Source: Halobacteriovoraceae bacterium
Lineage (GTDB): Bacteria; Bdellovibrionota; Bacteriovoracia; Bacteriovoracales; Bacteriovoracaceae
Assembly: GCA_002711995.1 (NCBI GenBank)
Contig: PASN01000018.1
Span: 62,001 to 126,000 of the forward strand
Length of the DNA: 64,000 nucleotides
Direction of reading: 5' to 3'
Part shown: positions 1 to 9,192 of the stretch, one piece after another
Layout of the letters: every line of letters begins with the position of its first letter
Numbering within the stretch: the first letter of the stretch is position 1
Notes under the pieces: model-generated
What the model was told of the DNA's origin: nothing
Seen by the model: only the letters and a program-made list of their open reading frames with translations
The model's database searches: none
Program-made: the position numbers and the translations under genes

Positions 1-446
1 CCGTAAGTATTCTCCAACCAGATGGGGAAATAAGAACTGAAAAAATAGGCCCAGAATCTTTTTCTTATAGAAAAAATAAATTTGTCAAAAACGGTGAAAT
101 TATCATCGGCGCCACATTGATTCATAGAGGACAAGATCCTGAAATAGGCAGAAAAATTAAAGAATACATGTCCTTTAGAAAGAGAACACAACCACTTTCA
201 AGCTTCAATTGTGGCTGTGTTTGGAAAAATTATGACCAAAACCACAAGGCCGGGCTTTTTATCGATAAACTAAAACTGAATCTTCTTAAATTCAACACAA
301 TGGAAGTCAGTGACAAGCATTGTAACTTTTTAGAAAATAAGGGAGGCGCCAGTTTTGATGACTTCAAGGCCCTAATTGAGCTTTCACAGGAAGAATTGTT
401 GCTTCATTCGGGAATAAAATTTGAATTAGAAGCCAAAATTTATTAA
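1..446 (+). CDS. murB: UDP-N-acetylenolpyruvoylglucosamine reductase, C-terminal part (5' end outside window)
   Basis: MurB reduces UDP-GlcNAc-enolpyruvate to UDP-MurNAc with NADPH and FAD, in cytoplasmic peptidoglycan precursor synthesis. The frame is open from base 3 with no stop, so the gene begins to the left of the window. Visible family features are a YRK segment (the YRxS region) and, in the C-terminal domain, the GCVWKN motif (usual GSVFKN/P), the AGLFID segment and VSDKHCNFLEN, where MurB proteins have a VSxKHANFxxN stretch. The serine of the usual GS(x)FKN motif, a proton donor in many MurB enzymes, reads as cysteine here; some MurB families use Cys at this site. It ends 9 bases before the FtsQ-like gene, matching the murB-ftsQ-ftsA-ftsZ order of the dcw cluster. 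Confidence 0.9.
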   Translation, partial: VSILQPDGEIRTEKIGPESFSYRKNKFVKNGEIIIGATLIHRGQDPEIGRKIKEYMSFRKRTQPLSSFNCGCVWKNYDQNHKAGLFIDKLKLNLLKFNTMEVSDKHCNFLENKGGASFDDFKALIELSQEELLLHSGIKFELEAKIY

Positions 447-455
447 AATTTTAAT

Positions 456-1205
456 ATGAAGTTTATCACCGCGTTATTTTGCGCTCTATTACCCTTTGCT
501 TCTTTAGCAAAACAACCACCTAGAAAACTACTAAGTGATGTCCAATACAAAACATACTTTGGAGCGTGTCCTTCAAAAGTTGCGGGTAAATTAACGCTTA
601 CATTAATGAGAAAGTTTGAAGAAACCAGCTCTCTCGCCGCGGTAAAAAAGCTTATTATAGACAAGAAATTGGACGATAAACACTTCCTTTCTTCATACAA
701 AATCTCTTATGACCCAAGTTTAAAACTTATTCGTTTCAACTTTGATTGCCCAAAGCCTGTGATGAAGGCCCAAATTTACAAAGAGAATGGGGAAGAATTC
801 TACACAGCTGTTTTGGTTGATAGCGGGGAGTTTGTTGATCCAACTTACGAAGTTCTTTTGCGTTCAGAGAAGAAACTCAAAAAAAGCCTACCAAACCTAG
901 CATTTCCGGTGGGGCTAATTGACACCGATATCCAAAAACAGATGACTCACCTAGCGCTTACCTTTGACCACTCTTTTAAAGACAGTCTTTCTGAAATCAT
1001 CCTAGATGACGATAAAAAGCTTACAATGATCTTTTCAATAAATAGAAGGCCTTCATCTGCATTTTTGGGAAAAGACTTCTGGAATCAAAAGGTTGAAAAG
1101 CTCGCAAAGGTCATTGAATACATGAAAAAGAAGAACACAATACCCGCCGTAATAAATCTTACAAATTCCAAAAAAATTGTTGTCAAGTTCTCTGACACAA
1201 TCTAG
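456..1205 (+). CDS. ftsQ: FtsQ-like cell division protein (divergent)
   Basis: This 249-residue protein occupies the ftsQ position between murB and ftsA. The N-terminus has a short hydrophobic segment (about residues 3-17) ending in SLAK, which could be an uncleaved anchor or a signal peptide. A POTRA-like stretch follows. The last 130 residues resemble an FtsQ beta domain: a LAFPVGL segment, then LSEIILDDDKKL, LGKDFWNQKVEKL, and a closing IPAVINLTNSKKIVVKF that parallels the IDLR/VVV end of FtsQ. FtsQ links FtsA/FtsZ to FtsB/FtsL and FtsWI in the divisome. Identity is inferred from this weak pattern plus gene order. No clear Shine-Dalgarno site precedes the ATG; a TAAAAT sequence lies 6 bases upstream. 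Confidence 0.6.
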   Translation: MKFITALFCALLPFASLAKQPPRKLLSDVQYKTYFGACPSKVAGKLTLTLMRKFEETSSLAAVKKLIIDKKLDDKHFLSSYKISYDPSLKLIRFNFDCPKPVMKAQIYKENGEEFYTAVLVDSGEFVDPTYEVLLRSEKKLKKSLPNLAFPVGLIDTDIQKQMTHLALTFDHSFKDSLSEIILDDDKKLTMIFSINRRPSSAFLGKDFWNQKVEKLAKVIEYMKKKNTIPAVINLTNSKKIVVKFSDTI

Positions 1206-1289
1206 GATTAAATAATAAGGTGCAGTATGCGCCTGGCAGAATGACTCTGTTTCTATGTCTGAGTGATATAGTGAGAAAGGAATCTCATC

Positions 1290-2542
1290 ATGAACGAAAA
1301 AGACTATTCATTAGCTCTTGATGTCGGCACCACTAAAGTATGTGCTATTTTAGGCGCTCAAACCTCCGAAAATATTGACGGTTATGAGATTATTGGTGTT
1401 GGCTCCCACCCTAGCTACGGCCTTAAAAAAGGCTCAGTGGTAAATATTGATAAAACTGTAAGATCGATTAGATGTGCTATAGAAGAGGCCAAAATGATGG
1501 CCGGCCTATCTGAAATCAGATCTGCAACCCTTGGAATTGCTGGAAATCACATCTACTGCTTCAATAGTTCGGGTGTTGTTGCCGTAAAAGGCGAAGAAAT
1601 AACAAATGAAGACGTTGAAAGGGTTGTTGAAGCCGCTAAGGCGGTATTGATTCCTACTGATAGAGAAGTTCTTCATGTGATTCCTCAAGAATTCAGAGTT
1701 GATTCAACTAGCGGGGTAAAAGACCCTGTAGGAATGTGTGGTTCTAGACTTGAAGCTCATGTTCATATTGTCACTGGTAAAACTCCACTTATTCAAAACC
1801 TTATTAAGTGCGTTGAAGCTTCAGGCATTGAGGCCAAGGATATCGTGCTCCAGCCAATAGCTTCATCAAGGTCTGTTTTAACTCCCGAAGAGAAAGATCT
1901 TGGAGTTGTACTTGTTGATATTGGGGGGGGACAACTGATTTGGCCGTCTGGAAAGATGGAAGCCTCGCCCACTCTCAAATCATTCCAGTTGGCGGCAACC
2001 ATTTTACAAATGACCTGGCGGTAGCTCTTAAGATACCTCACAATGAAGCTGAGAGAATAAAAGTAAATCATGGCAGTGTTTTGCCGGAACAGGTTAATCA
2101 ATCAGCTCATATTACAGTTAATGGTCTTTCAAATACTAAGCAGCGTGAAGTTAAAGTTGGTCAAGTTGCTGAGGTGCTTGGCGCAAGAGCTGAAGAGCTA
2201 TTTACTATCATTCAAGACATCCTTAAAGAAAAGAATCTTTTTGAAATGATCAATGGCGGCTACATTATTACCGGTGGTGGTGCTCTTATTAAAGGTCTAC
2301 CGGAACTTGCTGAGTATGTTTTGGAGAAGCCTGCAAAAATAGGTTATCCAAAACCTTTTGGAAGCATGACCAATGTAATGCAAAATCCCAAGTTTTCAAC
2401 GGTCTTGGGGCTTCTTCTCGAGTCTAGAGGTGTGCCTCAAGCTAAGAATAAAAATAGCAATAAACAACTAAATAATACAGAACAAGACATCTTTGGACGT
2501 TTTAGCGATTCTATTAAAAGCGTCTTCAGAGAGATTTTTTAA
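1290..2542 (+). CDS. ftsA: cell division protein FtsA, interrupted by a one-base frameshift
   Basis: FtsA is the actin-like ATPase that tethers FtsZ to the membrane. The first frame gives the N-terminal half (LALDVGTTK phosphate-1 motif near residue 8, then the 1C domain) up to VVLVDIGGG. The frame then shifts, and the rest (TTDLAVWKDGSLAHSQ, IPVGGNHFTNDLA, and a TGGGALIKG adenosine motif) continues one frame over to a stop at 2542. The break is a run of eight G at 1923-1930; nine G would restore one 417-residue protein of normal length, ending in the basic/aromatic tail SIKSVFREIF expected for the membrane-targeting helix. A clear ribosome binding site (AAAGGA) precedes the ATG. ftsZ follows after 12 bases. 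I read this as one real gene with a likely homopolymer error. Confidence 0.88.
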
Positions 2543-2554
2543 TTCGGAGGAAAT

Positions 2555-4033
2555 ATGTTTGAAATTGCCGAGAACAAGGAAGCATCTTCAGGGGCAAAAA
2601 TAAAGGTTATTGGTGTTGGCGGAGGCGGATGCAACGCTGTAAACACAATGATCAAGTCTGGCCTTCAGGGCGTAGAGTTCATTGTTGCCAACACTGACTC
2701 CCAAGCTTTATCGGCGAATCTTGCGCCAACAAAAATACAGTTGGGCTCCGATCTAACAAAAGGTCTTGGAGCGGGTGCAAACCCAGAAGTTGGAAGAAAA
2801 GCAGCTCTTGATGACTACGAAAGGTTAAGCGAAGTTGTTGAAGGCGCTGATATGGTTTTTGTTACTGCAGGAATGGGTGGTGGAACTGGTACTGGCGCGG
2901 CACCTGTAATTGCTAAGCTTGCTAAAGAAATGGGAGCTTTGACTGTTGGTGTTGTTACAAAGCCATTTGTATTTGAAGGCAGAAAGAGAATGAAGCAAGC
3001 GAACCTTGGGATTAAAGCACTCGAGGAAAGTGTTGATTCTTTAATTACTATACCAAACCAGAGACTTCTACAGCTTGCGGGAGAAAGCCTATCTTTGGTA
3101 GATACTTTCAAGAAAGCTGACGACGTACTTTTAAACGCAGTTCAAGGTATCTCCGATCTCATCAATAATACTGGATTTATCAATGCTGACTTTGCGGATG
3201 TTAGCACTGTTATGTCTAACAAGGGTCTGGCTCTTATGGGAACAGGTATCGCTGAAGGTGCTGACAGAGCGGTTAAAGCTGCAAACAGCTCAATCAGCTC
3301 TCCTCTTCTTGAAGACATCACGATAGATGGAGCAACTGGAATCATCGTAAATATCACTGGTAATGAAACTCTAAGCATGCATGAAGCTAATGAAGCTATG
3401 ACTTTGATTATGGAAGCTGCGGACGAAGATGCTGAGATTATTTTTGGAACTGTAATTGATGAAGACATGGGTGATGAAATAAAAGTTACCGTTATTGCAA
3501 CTGGACTTGGTGGACAAGAAAAAGTTGCAGCTCCAACAGAGACAGTTCAAAGACCAGTTGAGAGACCACTTGAAACTGTTCAGGTTCAAGAAACAGTTGC
3601 TCAGGTCGAGGAATCAAGACCTGTTGAACAAGATTTCTCAAACTCTGTTTCAAACAACACTGGTTCTTTAAATAAGTTTTTAGATGAAAACTACTACTCT
3701 GAAGTAAAAGAAAGCAGAATCGAAGCTGAAGAGAAAAGATTTGAAGAAGCGGAGGCCAATAGGGCTGCAAGACCAAATCTTGCTCAAAGTATTAAAGATG
3801 CCGCTTCCAACTACGGAACAACTAAGTCTGAAGAAACTTACGACTCTCAAGAAAACACTGAGCAGCCGAGAAGGTTCACAAGAGAAACTGAAGAAGTTAA
3901 AGTTGAGGCAACAAGCTCAAAAGCGAAGTCAATTGCAGAAAAGCTTGGCTTCATGAATTTTGATGATGACGAGTTTGACACTCCATCCTTCATGAGAAAA
4001 GACAGCTCAAACGAACTTTCAGAAAGAAACTAA
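2555..4033 (+). CDS. ftsZ: cell division protein FtsZ
   Basis: This is the tubulin-like GTPase that forms the Z ring. The GTP-binding core is intact: [12 protein letters not shown] near residues 19-30 and the tubulin signature GGGTGTG at about 108-114. The 492 residues are longer than the usual 350-400 because of a roughly 150-residue, Glu/Gln/Val-rich, disordered linker after the core. The C-terminus carries the conserved peptide [12 protein letters not shown], which in other bacteria binds FtsA and other partners, followed by a short hydrophilic tail. The start has a good ribosome binding site (CGGAGGA). It sits directly behind ftsA, as in most dcw clusters, and converges on the small minus-strand gene, overlapping its 3' end by 4 bases. 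Confidence 0.98.
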   Translation: MFEIAENKEASSGAKIKVIGVGGGGCNAVNTMIKSGLQGVEFIVANTDSQALSANLAPTKIQLGSDLTKGLGAGANPEVGRKAALDDYERLSEVVEGADMVFVTAGMGGGTGTGAAPVIAKLAKEMGALTVGVVTKPFVFEGRKRMKQANLGIKALEESVDSLITIPNQRLLQLAGESLSLVDTFKKADDVLLNAVQGISDLINNTGFINADFADVSTVMSNKGLALMGTGIAEGADRAVKAANSSISSPLLEDITIDGATGIIVNITGNETLSMHEANEAMTLIMEAADEDAEIIFGTVIDEDMGDEIKVTVIATGLGGQEKVAAPTETVQRPVERPLETVQVQETVAQVEESRPVEQDFSNSVSNNTGSLNKFLDENYYSEVKESRIEAEEKRFEEAEANRAARPNLAQSIKDAASNYGTTKSEETYDSQENTEQPRRFTRETEEVKVEATSSKAKSIAEKLGFMNFDDDEFDTPSFMRKDSSNELSERN

Positions 4034-4431
4034 TTTAAGATAGATTTTGAGAGGGTTTGGGCCCTCTCAAAATTCTCTTCCAATACCATCAAGCTCATAA
4101 TTGTTACAAAATTTTCATCTTTAAATTCATAGTCAACCACTATATAACAGGGCATTTCGAGTTGACTCAAAAGTGTTTTGGCCTTGTAAATGCTTACACC
4201 ATGTTCGGGATCTTCGCTAGTGGCGTTTCCTTTGTGCAGGAGTTTCCATTTACCATGTTTGTACACGTGTAAGTGTGTGCTGCAAAAAGCGTGACCATCT
4301 TGGTAGTGAGGGTCAGACAACTCTTGCTCACAAATTAAACAGAGCTCTTTTGGCCCATCCTTTTTTCTTGAAAGCTTAATGGCAATAGTGGCACAGACAA
4401 GAATTGATAAAATGGAAATGGCCAGCGTCAT
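4030..4431 (-). CDS. small membrane-anchored protein with a Cys/His metal-site-like motif
   Basis: I do not recognise a family. The 133-residue product starts with one hydrophobic helix (about residues 2-19), then a basic stretch, then CLICEQEL followed some 17 residues later by CSTHLHVY. The CxxC...CxxH spacing resembles a zinc-binding knuckle. The C-terminal half ([26 protein letters not shown]) looks like a small globular domain. It overlaps the start of the upstream RNase J gene region by 4 bases (ATGA), so it is probably cotranslated with RNase J and uridine kinase. A cytoplasmic domain tethered to the inner membrane is the likely topology, but the function is unknown. Confidence 0.75.
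   Translation of the reverse strand: MTLAISILSILVCATIAIKLSRKKDGPKELCLICEQELSDPHYQDGHAFCSTHLHVYKHGKWKLLHKGNATSEDPEHGVSIYKAKTLLSQLEMPCYIVVDYEFKDENFVTIMSLMVLEENFERAQTLSKSILN
4045..4072. terminator. perfect inverted repeat at the ftsZ 3' end
   Basis: An 11-bp perfect stem (TTTTGAGAGGG with CCCTCTCAAAA, 6-base loop) lies just after the ftsZ stop. It falls inside the coding end of the convergent minus-strand gene. Neither side has a real U tract, so it is a weak intrinsic terminator at best, but the position at a convergent junction suggests a shared transcription end or a 3' protective hairpin. Confidence 0.5.
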
Positions 4432-6062
4432 AGCAAGTGAACCACTGTGATAGGTTTATACCCTAAAAAATTCTTGAAAAGATTTCTGGTAAAGATTCTT
4501 ACCTCTTCTTTGATTTGGTCCGGATCCTTCTCCATTAGCTTTTTACTTAGCTGACCTTTGGCCAATGCTTGGATCTTGTCTAGTTTATCGTTTATGCTCT
4601 CTGGAAGACCCTCTGTGGTTAAATCAAGCTTTTTGTTTTTACTATTGATACTAATGAAGCAGACTCCATTACAGGCCATCTTTCTTCTTCTAGAGATTGC
4701 CTCTCTTTCAATCACCATGGCGTTCCCATGAATTAAAAGGGGTTGTTCTTCCTCAAGATCCTCTAGGTTTACATCGCCATTCTTATGAAACAAAATTCTT
4801 TGAAAGTTATTAATATAAAGAGCGTCTGAGATATTGTTGGACTCAATAAATTCAACGTGTTTTTTAAGAAAGTAGCTTTCACCATGAATCGGGATAACTA
4901 AATCTGGATTAATCTTTTTGTAAAACTCTAAGAGATCAAGTTGCGATGGGTGTCCAGATGCATGTATTAGTTTATCCCTTGCCGTAATAAGGTCTGCACC
5001 TTTCTCTGTTATTTGATTATATATTCTAGTTACTTTCTTTTCATTGCCAGGGATGCTTTTGGAGCTAAATATAAATAAATCATTTACCATCGGCCTAAGA
5101 AACTTATGTTCTCCTGCTACAACTCGTCTCAAGGCACCAAAGTGGTCTCCTTGGCAGCCTGTCAAAAGATAAAGATAGCTTGAGCTTTTTGGATCCTTGA
5201 CTTCTTCTTCTCTTCTAAGAACAGACAGCTCTTCTCCAAGAAGATCACATTCTTTTGCTGATTCTATGTAGTGATGGATTGATCTTCCAATTGGCACCAC
5301 TCGCTTATTGTGTTGTTGTGCCAATCTTAAAATGGTTTTTACTCTATGGATATTAGATGAGAAAAGGGTAATAAACTCCCTTCTAGGTAGAGAGATAAGC
5401 TCGGAAAGATCTTTAACTATGTCCCTCTCTGAATCTGTTGAGCCCTCGTTAAGAATGTTTGTGGAATCAATCATGCAAACATTTTTAGATGTTTTCTTAA
5501 AGAGAGAAATTATTTTTTGATAATTAAAGGGACGTTCGTAAAGAGGGTTTAAATCAAATTTAAAATCAGAGATGAATAGAACCGAAAAAGCTTTTTCCTT
5601 GTCTTGAATGACAAGCCCAAAGGTATCGGGGATTGAGTGTGTGACAGCGACCGGATGGATTTCGTAACTTCCAAAATCAAGGATTGTCTCTTCGGAATAC
5701 TCTTCAATCTTGGCCGCAACTCCGGCCTGGTGCAGTTTGGTTCTGATAAGCTTTTTAGCAAATCTTGGAGCATGAATGATGGCGTTTGGAAAAACTTCCA
5801 TCAAATGGGAAATTGCTCCGATGTGATCTTCATGTCCATGGGTTATGAAAATTGTAACGGTCTTTTCTGTGTTTTTAATTTGATCTAGGGAGGGAATTAA
5901 ATAGTTAATGTCAAAAAAGTCTTCATAAGGAAATAGAATGCCATAGTCAATAATCGTAATTGAGCTTTCGTTTTCTATGACAGTGCAGTTGGAGCCAATT
6001 TCACCTACTCCTCCTAAAGGTGTTAAAGTAAAGGAGGTTGAGTTTGATTGGCCTTTAGTCAC
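4428..6062 (-). CDS. rnj: ribonuclease J (metallo-beta-lactamase/beta-CASP RNase)
   Basis: RNase J has 5'-3' exonuclease and endonuclease activity in mRNA decay and rRNA maturation. The metal-binding signature HGHEDH is at about residues 75-80 in a typical metallo-beta-lactamase fold, with further motifs THSIPD and FISDFKFD. The beta-CASP region and the late motif HASGHPSQLDLLEFYKKINPDLVIPIHGE (read in parts) match RNase J. At 544 residues it is the usual length and keeps the small C-terminal domain. The 5' end overlaps the uridine kinase stop by 8 bases and the 3' end overlaps the small Cys/His protein by 4 bases, so the three form an operon. Confidence 0.95.
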   Translation of the reverse strand: MTKGQSNSTSFTLTPLGGVGEIGSNCTVIENESSITIIDYGILFPYEDFFDINYLIPSLDQIKNTEKTVTIFITHGHEDHIGAISHLMEVFPNAIIHAPRFAKKLIRTKLHQAGVAAKIEEYSEETILDFGSYEIHPVAVTHSIPDTFGLVIQDKEKAFSVLFISDFKFDLNPLYERPFNYQKIISLFKKTSKNVCMIDSTNILNEGSTDSERDIVKDLSELISLPRREFITLFSSNIHRVKTILRLAQQHNKRVVPIGRSIHHYIESAKECDLLGEELSVLRREEEVKDPKSSSYLYLLTGCQGDHFGALRRVVAGEHKFLRPMVNDLFIFSSKSIPGNEKKVTRIYNQITEKGADLITARDKLIHASGHPSQLDLLEFYKKINPDLVIPIHGESYFLKKHVEFIESNNISDALYINNFQRILFHKNGDVNLEDLEEEQPLLIHGNAMVIEREAISRRRKMACNGVCFISINSKNKKLDLTTEGLPESINDKLDKIQALAKGQLSKKLMEKDPDQIKEEVRIFTRNLFKNFLGYKPITVVHLL

Positions 6063-6663
6063 TTATGAGTTCCTTTATTCTGGCCGCGAGAATTTTGGCG
6101 GCAACACTAGTTTCTTCGCCAACTGTAAAGTCTGCGAACTGTTTTTGAGGCTCAAGGTATTTTTGGTACATAGGTCGAACCGTTTCATAATATTGAGCAA
6201 TTACAGATTCGAGAGATCTTCCTCTTTCATTAACGTCCCTATGGAGCCTTCTAGTAAAGCGTATATCGGCATCCACATGTAGAAAACACTTTATATCCAA
6301 TTTATCTCTTATTTCTTTATCGAAAAGAGAAAAAATACCCTCAAAAAGCAGTACCTTATTAGGACGGATTAAGTTTGTTTCTTCAGTTCTTGAGTTCGTT
6401 TTAAAGTCATAAACTGGGCTTTCTACGGCCCTACCAAGCTTTAGCTCTTGAATATGTTCTCTAAGAAGATCCCAGTCAAAAGAGTGTGGATGGTCAAAGT
6501 TTGGTTGCCCGGAGCTCGTTTCTATTTCTTTTGGGGGGTGATGAAGGTAGTAAGAATCCATATGTAAGAGCGACAGACTGGAGTCTCCTGCGCCGTTTAA
6601 AACCTTCTTAGCAAAAGTAGTCTTTCCAGAGCCGGACCCACCGGCGATACCAACAAGATACAA
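6055..6663 (-). CDS. udk: uridine kinase
   Basis: Uridine kinase phosphorylates uridine or cytidine in pyrimidine salvage. The P-loop GGSGSGKT is at residues 8-15, followed by the family's HMDSYYL segment and FDHPHSFDWDLL, which corresponds to the NFDHPDAFD substrate motif of Udk. The length (202 residues) is close to the usual 210. The start codon is TTG, supported by a GGGGGA ribosome binding site just upstream and by the typical N-terminus YLVGIAGGSGSGK. It is the first gene of the udk-rnj-small protein operon and is transcribed away from prmA; the 116-base gap between them must hold both promoters. Confidence 0.93.
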   Translation of the reverse strand: MYLVGIAGGSGSGKTTFAKKVLNGAGDSSLSLLHMDSYYLHHPPKEIETSSGQPNFDHPHSFDWDLLREHIQELKLGRAVESPVYDFKTNSRTEETNLIRPNKVLLFEGIFSLFDKEIRDKLDIKCFLHVDADIRFTRRLHRDVNERGRSLESVIAQYYETVRPMYQKYLEPQKQFADFTVGEETSVAAKILAARIKELISD

Positions 6664-6766
6664 ACGAATCCCCCTGTGATTATAGTATGTTAGCGTTTAG
6701 CATGATTCAAAGCGCCATTTAAGTAAAAATATTACAATGTGGCCAATAAAACTGTAAATTTTAACG

Positions 6767-6779
6767 TATAAAATCCCCC
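6767..6779 (+). promoter_or_regulatory. -10 box of a probable leaderless prmA transcript
   Basis: TATAAA at 6767-6772 is followed by exactly 7 bases (ATCCCCC) and then the prmA ATG. The stretch before the ATG has no purine-rich ribosome binding site, so initiation at or near the A of ATG is likely. The -35 region is not clear. Confidence 0.5.
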
Positions 6780-7742
6780 ATGAACCACTATTATTTTATT
6801 GAGTTGGATATTAAAGACGAACAGCTTCTATCTGCTATAGAGGCGGAAGCTTTCAAAAGTTTTGGCTGCGAAGGGGTCCAAGAATTCACCTTGGAAGAAG
6901 AGGAAGTCGATAGAATTCTTGGAGAAAGGTCTTATTCTGGGGGGGATCTTCCTCTAGAAGTACTTGAAGAAGTAGAGCAAACCTTAATTGCCGAAGGAAA
7001 AGTCAAACGAACCTTGTACTTTTCAGATCCTACCCAGGCCCAGGGTTTTATTGAATTTTTAAGAGGTTGGGGACTTGAAGCAAATGCTAAAGCGCAGGAG
7101 GGTGAAGTTCGCGATTGGAATGAAAACTGGAAAAAAAATTTCAAAACAATCGAGGTGACTTCATCATTCAGTATTGTTCCCTCATGGGAGAAGAAGGAAG
7201 AGGACGGAGATAAGATATTTATTTATCCAGGAATGGGTTTTGGAACAGGAAACCACGAAACAACCTTCTTATGCTTAAAGCTTATGCTTGAAGAAATTGA
7301 AGACCTAAATTCCATCAAAACATGTTTGGATTTTGGATGTGGTTCAGGAATTTTAGGCATCGGCGCATCAAGAAAGTCCCAAAGTTTAGAACGTGTGGAC
7401 TACTTAGATATCGATCAGGAAGCGTTAAACAATACTGAGTACAATATAGGGTTTAACTCCAGTGCCGAAGCTAAAGACAATAAGCTGCTTCTGCCATCAG
7501 ACTCGGATAAAATGTTGAGCTCCTATGACCTAGTATTTGCAAACATCCTCAAGCACACTCTTCTTGAGCAAGCAGACACAATTCTAAGTAAAACAGGTAA
7601 ATATTTAATTGTTTCAGGGTTGTTGAAAGGGCAGGAGCAGGATATATGTGTGGCATATAAGCAGTATGGTACAAAGCTTGAACCTGTTAAAACTCTGATT
7701 AAGAATGATTGGTCAGCAGTCTTGTTCAAAAGAGGTTTATGA
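6780..7742 (+). CDS. prmA: ribosomal protein L11 methyltransferase
   Basis: PrmA trimethylates ribosomal protein L11 using S-adenosylmethionine. The first 120 residues are the alpha/beta substrate-recognition domain. The catalytic domain has the PrmA-specific PGMGFGTGNHETT segment, where the family has AFGTGxHxTT. It also carries the SAM motif LDFGCGSGILGIGA and the post-motif LVFANILKHTL (family xANILxxxL). The length of 320 residues is normal. No Shine-Dalgarno sequence is visible, in line with a leaderless message. The stop overlaps the next gene's start in an ATGA, so rsmE is translationally coupled. Confidence 0.94.
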   Translation: MNHYYFIELDIKDEQLLSAIEAEAFKSFGCEGVQEFTLEEEEVDRILGERSYSGGDLPLEVLEEVEQTLIAEGKVKRTLYFSDPTQAQGFIEFLRGWGLEANAKAQEGEVRDWNENWKKNFKTIEVTSSFSIVPSWEKKEEDGDKIFIYPGMGFGTGNHETTFLCLKLMLEEIEDLNSIKTCLDFGCGSGILGIGASRKSQSLERVDYLDIDQEALNNTEYNIGFNSSAEAKDNKLLLPSDSDKMLSSYDLVFANILKHTLLEQADTILSKTGKYLIVSGLLKGQEQDICVAYKQYGTKLEPVKTLIKNDWSAVLFKRGL

Positions 7743-8428
7743 GGGCAATATTCCTTAAAGGTGAGACATTTCAACTGGGTGCTAAGCAGCTCACAGGTGA
7801 GAAAACCCATCACCTACTCAATGTTGTTCGTATAAAAGTAGGACAGCACATTCTTCTTCTAAATGGTAATGGCACGAGGGCCTTAAGTTCTGTGGAGTCC
7901 ATTTCAAAAAAAGCTGTGGGTTTGAACATTACTAGTGTTGAAGAGGTCGAGAATAAAAAAGGACTCTCTATAGCGTTTGCCTTGCCAAAAAAGGACGCAT
8001 TTGAAAGTGCGCTTCGAGCATGTGTGGAAGTGGGTGCTAATGAGATTATAGTTTTGTCTACTGAGAGATCCCAAACTTACCCAATTAAAGAGGACCGAGT
8101 TCAAAAGATTTTAACAGCAGCAATTGAGCAAAGTAACAACCCCTATGAACCCAGATTTGAAAAATTGGAAATTGGCGATCTTGATTCTTCTAAATATGGC
8201 CAAGTGGTTTTAGCCACCCTGGCTAAGGGGGAAGGCACTTCACTTAAAGATTCTATTGAGGGCACTCTTTTAGTAATTGGGCCCGAAGGAGGTCTAACTG
8301 ACGCCGAGGAGCTTAACCTCCTAAATCGTGGAGCCCATGCACTAAGGGTGAATGTGCCAATCCTTCGAACGCAAACTGCCATCCCATTTTTATCCGGCTA
8401 CCTCTTAGGAAACGCTGTAGATTGTTGA
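7739..8428 (+). CDS. rsmE: 16S rRNA (uracil(1498)-N(3))-methyltransferase
   Basis: RsmE is a SPOUT-class (knotted) methyltransferase acting on U1498 of 16S rRNA. I chose the ATG at 7739, which overlaps the prmA stop (ATGA) and gives the usual N-terminus MRAIFLKG; a longer reading from an upstream TTG lies inside prmA. The PUA-like N-terminal domain includes HHLLNVVRIKVG, and the C-terminal knot has the family motifs LLVIGPEGGLTDAEE and LRVNVPILRTQTA. The product is 229 residues. The adjacent prmA gene also encodes a translation-apparatus methyltransferase, a pairing seen in many bacteria. Confidence 0.94.
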   Translation: MRAIFLKGETFQLGAKQLTGEKTHHLLNVVRIKVGQHILLLNGNGTRALSSVESISKKAVGLNITSVEEVENKKGLSIAFALPKKDAFESALRACVEVGANEIIVLSTERSQTYPIKEDRVQKILTAAIEQSNNPYEPRFEKLEIGDLDSSKYGQVVLATLAKGEGTSLKDSIEGTLLVIGPEGGLTDAEELNLLNRGAHALRVNVPILRTQTAIPFLSGYLLGNAVDC

Positions 8429-8469
8429 TGCTTGGAAACAATTGTGAGAGACTTTAATTAGAGGTTTTT

Positions 8470-9192
8470 ATGGAAATAAATGATACTGAAATCGATAGTC
8501 TTTTTGATGACGACATAAGTTTTAAACCAATCACTAAAGGTCTTGGCTTCCACCATGGAGAGAAGTCTGGTGAAGAAAAGCTGGACACCCTAAAGGCGAG
8601 AAGTCTTGACTTGGAGAAGAGCTTAAACGAAAGAGCTTCCCAAATTAATAAAACAAAGAGTGTTGCCCAAACACCTAAAAGCGCAAACTTACTTTCCACG
8701 AAGGATTTGGGGGAGCTTGCTCCTTTTTACGCATCAGAAGATAATAAAGATACCGAGCTTGATATAAATGTTTCAGATCCTGTTGAAGTTGAGGAAGCTA
8801 GTGCTATCTCAAGATTATTGGCGTTTGGAGTCGACCTTGGGATAATTTCATCAGCTTTTGGTTTAATGATTCTTTCAACCCTTCTGGCCTCTGGCATATC
8901 TTTAGGTGTTGTTCGAGAAAGTTTAAATAGCATGTTCTTCATAACAACCGTACTGCCTTTGGCCGTGATGTTTTATCTCTTTTATTTTACTTTCTTTGAT
9001 AAGACAGTGTTCTCTACTCCAGGCAAAAAGATTGTTGGAATTGCAGTTGTAGCCAACACATCAGACAGGGTTAAAATGACTCAGTCTTTTTCCAGGGCCT
9101 TGCTTTCTCTTGCTTCAGTTTTCACACTAGGTATGCCTAGCATTTTAGACTTCCACAGCAAGATCACCGATACAAAAGTGGTTAAAAAGTAA
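8470..9192 (+). CDS. RDD family membrane protein
   Basis: This 240-residue protein has a long, charged, probably disordered cytoplasmic N-terminus (about residues 1-105). An RDD domain follows: ISRLLAFGVDLGII with the R and D of the first helix, a second and third hydrophobic helix, then FDKTVFSTPGKKIVGIAVV and SRALL. That pattern is typical of RDD proteins, whose functions vary and are mostly unknown (some are ion transporters). The N-terminal tail is unusual for the family and could be a protein-binding region. The stop overlaps the ATG of the next gene by one base. Confidence 0.82.
   Translation: MEINDTEIDSLFDDDISFKPITKGLGFHHGEKSGEEKLDTLKARSLDLEKSLNERASQINKTKSVAQTPKSANLLSTKDLGELAPFYASEDNKDTELDINVSDPVEVEEASAISRLLAFGVDLGIISSAFGLMILSTLLASGISLGVVRESLNSMFFITTVLPLAVMFYLFYFTFFDKTVFSTPGKKIVGIAVVANTSDRVKMTQSFSRALLSLASVFTLGMPSILDFHSKITDTKVVKK

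Noticed and set aside
1923-1930. Programmed ribosomal frameshift in ftsA
   Set aside because: A G run can slip, but there is no downstream stimulatory hairpin or upstream Shine-Dalgarno-like element that I can see, and ftsA is not known to use frameshifting. A sequence error is simpler.
4045-4072. Efficient intrinsic terminator of ftsZ
   Set aside because: The stem is perfect but lacks a U tract on either strand, so it is listed only as a weak or bidirectional hairpin.
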